NCBI GenBank assembly: GCA_030634425.1 | Contig: DAOWAU010000029.1 | Location: 1 to 8,080, forward strand | Length of the DNA: 8,080 bases | Direction of reading: 5' to 3' | From: Dehalococcoidia bacterium | GTDB lineage: Bacteria; Chloroflexota; Dehalococcoidia; Dehalococcoidales; E44-bin46 | Part shown: positions 1 to 4,318 of the stretch, in pieces | How positions within the stretch are numbered: the first letter of the stretch is position 1 | Layout of the letters: every line of letters begins with the position of its first letter | Made by a program: the position numbers and the translations under genes | The notes under the pieces: model-generated | The model's input: the letters and a program-made list of their open reading frames with translations, nothing else | What the model was told of the DNA's origin: nothing | Databases searched by the model: none

Positions 1-120
1 AACAGTCCCGACAAGACTGATAACGCGCACTTTGGAACCCAAGGGACTTTCCCGGTCGGTTTGCCGAATGTAGAGCCCAATGATAAGAACTATGATACCG
101 AGAACTAATAATGGAATCAT
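1..120 (-). CDS. N-terminal fragment of an unidentified membrane-anchored protein (runs off the left edge)
   Basis: Reading the minus strand from ATG at 118-120 gives 40 codons open to the window edge. The peptide begins MIPLLVLGIIVLIIGLYIR, a single hydrophobic segment of about 18 residues at the extreme N-terminus. A charged stretch follows (QTDRESPLGSKVR), then a second run that turns hydrophobic (VISLVGTV) as the window ends. A strong Shine-Dalgarno sequence (AAGGAGG) sits 5 bases upstream, so the start is secure. It reads in the same direction as lgt but lies 282 bases downstream of it, so it probably has its own promoter. The layout of one anchor segment then a possible second would fit a Band 7/prohibitin-type protein, but too little is visible to assign a family and that is only a guess. 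Confidence 0.75.
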   Translation of the reverse strand, partial: MIPLLVLGIIVLIIGLYIRQTDRESPLGSKVRVISLVGTV

Positions 121-125
121 TTCAG

Positions 126-132
126 CCTCCTT
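126..132 (-). promoter_or_regulatory. Shine-Dalgarno site of the left-edge membrane protein
   Basis: The plus strand reads CCTCCTT, that is AAGGAGG on the minus strand, with 5 bases between it and the ATG at 118-120. This is a near-perfect anti-16S match and is what makes the short, truncated reading frame believable as a gene. Confidence 0.8.
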
Positions 133-195
133 GTTAAGATTATTCTCATTGACCTTGGCTTAATACCTGAGCAGTGATGTATTGCATCTAGTCAT

Positions 196-211
196 CTGTC
201 GTGAAAGACAG
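196..211. repeat. Short inverted repeat (CTGTC / GACAG)
   Basis: CTGTC at 196-200 and GACAG at 207-211 are exact reverse complements around a 6-base loop (GTGAAA). It lies about 75 bases upstream of the left-edge gene's start codon and could fold in that gene's leader RNA. A 5-bp stem can occur by chance. Confidence 0.4.
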
Positions 212-253
212 CGCTAAAAGCACAAACTATTATGCCACCAGCTTACCATATTT

Positions 254-263
254 GTAGTACTAC
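254..263. repeat. Perfect 10-bp palindrome GTAGTACTAC
   Basis: GTAGTACTAC is identical to its own reverse complement, with no spacer. It lies between lgt and the left-edge gene, about 135 bases upstream of that gene's start codon, and could be an operator half of a dimeric regulator or simply chance. No second copy was seen in the window. Confidence 0.45.
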
Positions 264-269
264 CTTCAA

Positions 270-284
270 ACTAGATTTACTAGT
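270..284. repeat. Short inverted repeat (ACTAG / CTAGT)
   Basis: ACTAG at 270-274 and CTAGT at 280-284 pair around a 5-base AT loop. It lies 6 bases beyond the palindrome at 254-263, and the two together make a small cluster of dyad symmetry in the spacer. Confidence 0.35.
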
Positions 285-304
285 AGATAATTGGTTTTAT
301 TGCA

Positions 305-332
305 TTAGCTAAAAGAAGCGTTATAGAGCTAA
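305..332. repeat. Inverted repeat (TTAGCT / AGCTAA) with a 16-base loop
   Basis: TTAGCT at 305-310 and AGCTAA at 327-332 are exact reverse complements. The stem is weak (2 GC pairs of 6) and no T-tract follows on either strand, so it is not a convincing intrinsic terminator for the leftward operon even though its place, about 70-100 bases past lgt, would suit one. Confidence 0.3.
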
Positions 333-402
333 GGATTTTACAAAAAGCCAAATTGTTAAACTAACATATATGGTAAAAGCCCCCCAGCGAGAATTCCTTC
401 CC

Positions 403-1224
403 TCATTCAGCATCACTCTGTGTTTTCGCCCTCCGCATCATCAACACCAGCGCAGGGACGGTGAAGGCTAACACCGCAATAGAGATATACTGAGCCGCCG
501 TCAAACCAAAGAGGTAGGGTGTCCCCGCTCGCAGGAAACCGCTGCCAATCCGCCACACCGAGTATGCGGCCAGATAGAGCATGAATAGAGCGCCATCAGG
601 TTTGAGCCGCCCCCTCAATTTGAGCAGTACACCGAAGAGGGACATATTGAATATGATTTCGTAAACTGTTGTTGGATAAAGCGTCTGGCCTAAAAGTTCA
701 GGTTGAACGAAGTAACCATGGGGAAGCGGATAATCGGTCGAATACCTGATAGTCCAGGGAAGCCAAGACGGTGCCGCCTCACAGAATTTGCCATGGCAGC
801 AGCCATTTATGGTGCATGCCACCCTGCCTATAGCCTGAGCTAATAAGGTGCCAGGGGCCGCCAGGTCGGCGATAAACCAGAAGGGATAATGCCTTTTTCG
901 GCTATAAATCCAGAAGAACAGGCTGACACCTATGATACCGCCGAAGACGCTCAGACCAGCGCCACCGAAAATCTCTCCCAGGTTCTGGCTGTAATAGTCC
1001 CAGCCATCAATGACATGGAACAGCTTCGCCATTCCGAACCCAGAAGCGATGGCGGGAATGGCTACAGTGGGGTCAACGGGGGGAATTCTATCCTTATTTC
1101 TCGTTATCTGCCGCCACATCCACAAAGCGAGTGACAGGACAGCGAGAGCGACAATAATGCCATACCACCTAACCTCTATAGAGCCCAGGTAGAAGGCTAC
1201 CGGGTCTATGTCTATAGTAATCAT
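403..1224 (-). CDS. lgt: Prolipoprotein diacylglyceryl transferase family protein, with a divergent active site
   Basis: Lgt moves a diacylglyceryl group from phosphatidylglycerol to the lipobox cysteine of prolipoproteins in the cytoplasmic membrane. This 273-residue protein has the family's length, about seven hydrophobic segments and hallmark stretches: RWYG (19-22), GLSVFGGIIG (90-99), the signature region QAIGRVACTINGCCHG (130-145), YPTTVYE (183-189) and WRIGSGFLRAG (224-234). Aligned by eye with the E. coli enzyme, Y21, R134, N140, G145, R225 and R232 are kept. The positions of H103, N146, E151 and E243 carry F94, C137, C142 and G229. Cys-rich NGCC-type signatures occur in other distant Lgt homologues, so this may be a subfamily trait; loss of the two acidic positions is odder. 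The ATG overlaps the helicase stop (ATGA) and has no good Shine-Dalgarno site nearby (GGAGAGG lies 14 bases away), implying translational coupling. Fold assignment is firm; activity is less certain. Confidence 0.88.
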   Translation of the reverse strand: MITIDIDPVAFYLGSIEVRWYGIIVALAVLSLALWMWRQITRNKDRIPPVDPTVAIPAIASGFGMAKLFHVIDGWDYYSQNLGEIFGGAGLSVFGGIIGVSLFFWIYSRKRHYPFWFIADLAAPGTLLAQAIGRVACTINGCCHGKFCEAAPSWLPWTIRYSTDYPLPHGYFVQPELLGQTLYPTTVYEIIFNMSLFGVLLKLRGRLKPDGALFMLYLAAYSVWRIGSGFLRAGTPYLFGLTAAQYISIAVLAFTVPALVLMMRRAKTQSDAE

Positions 1225-3524
1225 CTTTTTGCTAACAACCTCTCCAATAAAATCTGGGCTGCCCTCTTATCCAGAGGTCTATTATTATTGCCACACTTGG
1301 GCGATTGGACACAGCTGGGACAGCCCTCCTGGCATGGGCACTCCTTGATTACCTTCAGTGTAGCCTGCCACAGTTCCTCCAATAAGTCAAAGCCCTTCTC
1401 AGCAATGCCGATGCCACCGGGATAAGCATCATAGATAAATATCTGGGCTCTCCCCGTATCAGGATGGAGGGGAGTGGATACACCGCCAATATCATTGCGG
1501 TCACAGAGGGCAAATAAGGGAAGGATAGCAATAGCGGCATGCTCGGCAGCGTGCAATCCGCCATGGGAGTCCAGTTGAGCCTCCTCTATTTGAGCAACCG
1601 CCTCAGGGGGCAGGTCAAACCATAAAGCCACAGTGGGGAAATGCTGAGGCGGCAGGTCAAGGGGCTCCTCCCCGATTACCTCCTCGGTGAACTGCGCCTT
1701 CTTCTTGAAGCCAACCACGGTAGTGGTAACCTCTACCTCACCCAGATACACTTTTGCCTGCCCACACTTCTTATCATGGATTACCCTGACAATACGCAAA
1801 TCGGTGAGTTCCTTAGCCTGGGTATAATAGGGAACAGTGGTCGGCTCGGCATAAGCGGTGCGATTATCCAGGTCGAGCTCGGTGACCAGATAGGATTCCC
1901 CCTGATGGAGATAGATGGCACCGGGATGTATCTGGAAAAACGCCACGCTGGCCTCCACCGTCTCCAGCAAGGAGTTAGTTGAAGTATCAATAACAGCAAA
2001 GTTCTCCCCAGAGGTAGAACGAATGTTGATGCTTTGTGCCGGGTAGGGAATAGCCGGTGAAAGATACCACCTGCCACGGCGTTCCCTGACTATGCCCTGT
2101 TTCGTCATCTCCGCGATTTCACTGGTTAAGGAAGGGCCAAAGAACTCCTCGTCACCACTGCTTAGCGGCAACTCCCAGGCAGCACAGATAAGATGGGCTT
2201 TTAGAATATAGGGATTGCTGGGGTTAACCAAGGCGTTCTCAAAGCTTTTTTGGAAAAAGAAATCAGGGTGATGCATAAAATACTGGTCCAGAGGGTTATC
2301 CAGAGCGATGAGAAAACTTAAAGACTCGCCTCTGCCTCGCCCACTCCTGCCTGCCTGCTGCCAGGTACTGGCGATACTCCCCGGATAGCCAGCGAGCACC
2401 GTAGCCTCCAGGTCACCGATATCTATACCTAATTCCAAGGCGTTAGTGGCAACCACCCCCAGAAGTTGACCGGAGAAGAGCTCTTGCTCTATCTGCCGCC
2501 GTTCCTCAGGGAGATAGCCAGCGCGATAAGCCTTTATCTTATCTGTCAGAACAGGGGTATCTTTGGCTAACCTCTCCCTGGAGTAGATATAAATAAGCTC
2601 GGTCAGCCGACGGGTACGGGCAAAGGTCAGGCTGCGGATATTCCCGCTCACCAACCCGGTAAATAAGACGGTAGCTTCACTATTAGCACTGCGACGAACA
2701 CTCCTTGCCTCATCTATCAGGGGAGGATTCCAGAAGACAAAGTCCTTGCCCCCGTGAGGGGAACCATCGTTGTCAACTATGTCACAAGGCTGACCTACCA
2801 GCTTCTCCATATGCTCATCGGGGTTGGCAATAGTGGCTGAACAGCAGATGAATTGGGGGGTTGAGCCATAAAATTGGCAGAGCCGGCGCAAGCGACGCAA
2901 CACACAGGCTACATGAGAACCAAAAACACCGCGATAGACGTGGGCTTCATCTACTATCACGTACCTCAAGTGGCGCAGAAACCTCGACCAAGACTTATGA
3001 TTGGGCAGTATGCCAATGTGGAGCATATCAGGATTGGTAAGTATTACCCTGGTTTGCTCCCTTATCTCAGCCCGCTCCGCCTGAGGGGTATCGCCGTCAA
3101 AGGTGGCGCATTCCTCTATGTCAAATAAATCAGGGCAAAACGACTCCCTTAAATTGCGCAACTGGTCCTGAGCCAGCGCCTTGGTCGGAAACAGATAAAG
3201 AGCCCGACTACCCCTCTCAGTTAACATTGCCTCCAACACGGGGATGTTATAGCACAGGGTCTTACCACTGGCGCTGGAGGTTGACACCATCACATTCCTG
3301 CCCTTTCGGGCATAATTTATGGCCTCAGCCTGATGGGTATAGAGGGGTAATAACCCACGCTCATTGAGGCAATTCTGAAGCTCGCCGACCAGAGGCTTAT
3401 CCAACTTGGCACAGCTTGCTTCACGGGCTGGGATATGCTCAATATGAGCAATCTGACCGCTATAAGCGGGCTGAGTGGTAAGATAATGAAGGAAGGCTGA
3501 GGTATCCATCTTAACCCTCATCAT
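1221..3524 (-). CDS. DEAH-box ATP-dependent DNA helicase with DUF1998 domain (MrfA/YprA type)
   Basis: This is a superfamily 2 helicase of 767 residues, close to the size of B. subtilis MrfA (YprA), a 3'-5' DNA helicase in mitomycin-damage repair. Visible parts in order: a Q-like motif (YTHQ, 62-65), Walker A ASGKT (85-89), DEAH (192-195), SAT (229-231), motif V region ATNALELGIDIG (359-370) and motif VI QQAGRSGR (389-396). The C-terminal third carries DUF1998 (about 655-745), with a YDAYPGGIG core (698-706). It ends in a cysteine cluster, C729, C731, C735, C738 and C744, that probably binds a metal. All catalytic motifs are intact. It overlaps DUF503 upstream and lgt downstream by 4 bases each (ATGA), so it is the middle gene of one operon. 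The ATG at 3522-3524 overlaps the upstream stop; the ATG at 3507-3509 is preceded by GAGGG at 5 bases and its product (MDTSAFLHYL...) looks more like usual family N-termini, so the true start may be 3509. The specific MrfA role is inferred. Confidence 0.93.
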   Translation of the reverse strand: MMRVKMDTSAFLHYLTTQPAYSGQIAHIEHIPAREASCAKLDKPLVGELQNCLNERGLLPLYTHQAEAINYARKGRNVMVSTSSASGKTLCYNIPVLEAMLTERGSRALYLFPTKALAQDQLRNLRESFCPDLFDIEECATFDGDTPQAERAEIREQTRVILTNPDMLHIGILPNHKSWSRFLRHLRYVIVDEAHVYRGVFGSHVACVLRRLRRLCQFYGSTPQFICCSATIANPDEHMEKLVGQPCDIVDNDGSPHGGKDFVFWNPPLIDEARSVRRSANSEATVLFTGLVSGNIRSLTFARTRRLTELIYIYSRERLAKDTPVLTDKIKAYRAGYLPEERRQIEQELFSGQLLGVVATNALELGIDIGDLEATVLAGYPGSIASTWQQAGRSGRGRGESLSFLIALDNPLDQYFMHHPDFFFQKSFENALVNPSNPYILKAHLICAAWELPLSSGDEEFFGPSLTSEIAEMTKQGIVRERRGRWYLSPAIPYPAQSINIRSTSGENFAVIDTSTNSLLETVEASVAFFQIHPGAIYLHQGESYLVTELDLDNRTAYAEPTTVPYYTQAKELTDLRIVRVIHDKKCGQAKVYLGEVEVTTTVVGFKKKAQFTEEVIGEEPLDLPPQHFPTVALWFDLPPEAVAQIEEAQLDSHGGLHAAEHAAIAILPLFALCDRNDIGGVSTPLHPDTGRAQIFIYDAYPGGIGIAEKGFDLLEELWQATLKVIKECPCQEGCPSCVQSPKCGNNNRPLDKRAAQILLERLLAKR
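3515..3519 (-). promoter_or_regulatory. Shine-Dalgarno site favouring the inner helicase start
   Basis: GAGGG on the minus strand lies 5 bases before the ATG at 3507-3509. The outer ATG at 3522-3524, which overlaps the DUF503 stop codon, has no comparable site. Ribosomes finishing DUF503 at 3521 would be only 12 bases from the inner ATG, so reinitiation there is also easy. Confidence 0.55.
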
Positions 3525-3811
3525 ACATGCAGGATCTCAATTTCATAATCGAGCACTTCCACCGCAAATCGACCGCCAGCAATAAAGTTCACTACCTTAG
3601 ACAGGACCTCATTGGTATACCGCTTATTATTGCTCACACAGCAGATTCCCAGTGTAGCTAATTGCCATAAATCGTTGTCACCAACCTCAGCCACGGAAAC
3701 ATTAAACTGGTTTTTCACCCGGGTGATAATGGATTTCAACACCTGCCTCTTGCCCTTGAGCGATAGATTCTCAGGGATACGAAGCCTAATTTTACATATG
3801 CCAACGTTCAT
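3521..3811 (-). CDS. YlxP/DUF503 family small protein
   Basis: This 96-residue protein matches the DUF503 (YlxP-like) family over its whole length. It starts MNVGICKIRLRIPE, with the conserved SLKGKRQVLKSI stretch (17-28), NVSVAEVGDNDLWQ (37-50) and a closing strand VEVLDYEIEIL (84-94). In Firmicutes ylxP sits in the nusA-infB-rbfA cluster, which has led to a suggested link with translation or ribosome assembly; the molecular role is not settled. Here it is instead the first gene of an operon with a repair helicase and Lgt, and it diverges from the S15 gene. The promoter at 3890-3918 would give a leader of about 70 bases. The start is set by the family N-terminus because no Shine-Dalgarno match precedes the ATG (upstream bases CTGCGTGTTA), which is unusual in this window. 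Confidence 0.88.
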   Translation of the reverse strand: MNVGICKIRLRIPENLSLKGKRQVLKSIITRVKNQFNVSVAEVGDNDLWQLATLGICCVSNNKRYTNEVLSKVVNFIAGGRFAVEVLDYEIEILHV

Positions 3812-3889
3812 AACACGCAGCTGCCAAGAAATACTGACGATTCACGTAGAACTGAATAGCCAAAGAAGCAAGGCATAAATACGTTTTTA

Positions 3890-3918
3890 ACTATAATTGC
3901 CAGCGATTATCAAGTCAA
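3890..3918 (-). promoter_or_regulatory. Sigma-70-type promoter for the DUF503-helicase-lgt operon
   Basis: On the minus strand TTGACT (3913-3918) is followed by exactly 17 bases and TATAGT (3890-3895), 5 of 6 matches in each box. Transcription would start near 3883, giving a leader of roughly 70 bases before the DUF503 ATG at 3811. No other leftward candidate in the spacer is as good. Confidence 0.72.
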
Positions 3919-3951
3919 GATAAAATAGGATGGCGAGTTGACCCATATTAA

Positions 3952-3980
3952 TTTACAGTCGCTCCCAATTGTGGTATAAT
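3952..3980 (+). promoter_or_regulatory. Sigma-70-type promoter with extended -10 for the rpsO operon
   Basis: TTTACA (3952-3957), 17 bases, then a perfect TATAAT (3975-3980) preceded by TG one base away (TGGTATAAT), an extended -10. The start of transcription would be near 3987, leaving a leader of about 48 bases before the rpsO start codon. This is the best promoter match in the window and fits a gene that must be strongly expressed. Confidence 0.82.
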
Positions 3981-4005
3981 CGTTCCGTTTCGATAAATCA
4001 ACTTT

Positions 4006-4034
4006 TTGCTACTAAGGGATAGAGGAGTTATAAT
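4006..4034 (+). promoter_or_regulatory. Second promoter-like match overlapping the rpsO ribosome binding site
   Basis: TTGCTA (4006-4011), 17 bases and TATAAT (4029-4034) form a good sigma-70 match. Its start point would fall near 4041, just inside the rpsO coding sequence, so transcripts would lack the S15 start codon but carry pnp, dapB and asd. The Shine-Dalgarno sequence lies in the spacer. It may be a chance match in AT-rich sequence. Confidence 0.35.
4021..4027 (+). promoter_or_regulatory. Shine-Dalgarno site of rpsO
   Basis: AGAGGAG lies 7 bases before the TTG at 4035-4037. It is the element that fixes this non-ATG start; the resulting N-terminus also agrees with the S15 family. Confidence 0.8.
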
Positions 4035-4298
4035 TTGGACAAGGAGAAAACGACAGACATTATAGGTAAATTTAAACTCCGTGAAGGAGATACAGGTTCG
4101 GCTGAGGTTCAAGTCGCGCTGCTTACCGAGCGGATAAACCAATTAACCGGACACATGGCAGCCAACAAGCACGATTACCATTCGCAACGTGGCTTACTTA
4201 AACTGGTAGGACAAAGGAGAAGGCTACTATCTTACTTAAGTAAACAAGATATAGAGCGTTATAACAAGCTAATTGCGAAGCTTGGGCTACGCAAGTGA
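4035..4298 (+). CDS. rpsO: 30S ribosomal protein S15
   Basis: S15 binds 16S rRNA in the central domain and forms contacts with the large subunit. The 87-residue product matches the family's usual 88-89 residues along its whole length. Features seen are the N-terminal helix followed by [17 protein letters not shown] (18-34), the [15 protein letters not shown] region (40-54) that carries the RNA-binding HxxDxxSxRGL signature, RRRLLSYL (61-68) and the final LGLRK. It starts with TTG, supported by the AGAGGAG site, and no ATG alternative fits the family N-terminus. It is followed after 20 bases by pnp, the classic rpsO-pnp order of many bacteria. In E. coli S15 represses its own translation through a leader fold; I could not recognise such a fold in the short leader here. 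Confidence 0.97.
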   Translation: MDKEKTTDIIGKFKLREGDTGSAEVQVALLTERINQLTGHMAANKHDYHSQRGLLKLVGQRRRLLSYLSKQDIERYNKLIAKLGLRK

Positions 4299-4305
4299 AG
4301 TCTTC

Positions 4306-4313
4306 AGGAGGGG
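4306..4313 (+). promoter_or_regulatory. Shine-Dalgarno site that sets the pnp start
   Basis: AGGAGGGG ends 5 bases (AGGAGG 7 bases) before the in-frame TTG at 4319-4321. It lies downstream of the competing GTG at 4295, so it can serve only the TTG. Confidence 0.75.
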
Positions 4314-4318
4314 AAGTA

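Larger units (their letters stand above)
121..402. other. AT-rich intergenic spacer with short inverted repeats
   Basis: This 282-base gap separates the end of lgt from the next minus-strand gene. I see no coding sequence in it. It holds the Shine-Dalgarno site at 126-132 and four short inverted repeats (196-211, 254-263, 270-284, 305-332). No well-formed sigma-70 promoter for the left gene could be found. The best -10-like match is CATAAT on the minus strand (229-234), without a -35 element at proper distance. No GC-rich hairpin with a T-tract follows the lgt stop, so the terminator of the leftward operon, if present here, is not obvious. Confidence 0.6.

Noticed and set aside
229..234. CATAAT on the minus strand as the promoter of the left-edge gene
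   Set aside because: The bases 17-18 positions upstream do not resemble TTGACA and there is no extended -10, so it does not stand up as a promoter.
330..402. Intrinsic terminator after lgt
   Set aside because: Only weak AT stems occur; no GC-rich hairpin followed by a T-tract could be found on the minus strand.
889..2077. Plus- and minus-strand short frames inside lgt and the helicase (889-1134, 1010-1192, 1355-1564, 1641-1982, 1781-2077)
   Set aside because: Each is contained in a real gene on another frame, lacks a convincing ribosome binding site and shows no family features.
3892..3897. TATAAT on the plus strand
   Set aside because: No -35 match lies 16-18 bases upstream; these bases overlap the -10 box of the minus-strand promoter, which has a proper partner.
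3938..3943. TTGACC as a -35 box for rpsO
   Set aside because: The sequence 16-18 bases downstream is GC-containing (GCTCCC) with no -10 box; the TTTACA-17-TATAAT pair is clearly better.
3612..4142. Short frames 3612-3878 (plus) and 3948-4142 (minus)
   Set aside because: The first is antisense to DUF503. The second runs from inside rpsO across the rpsO promoter; neither has motifs or a supporting start site.
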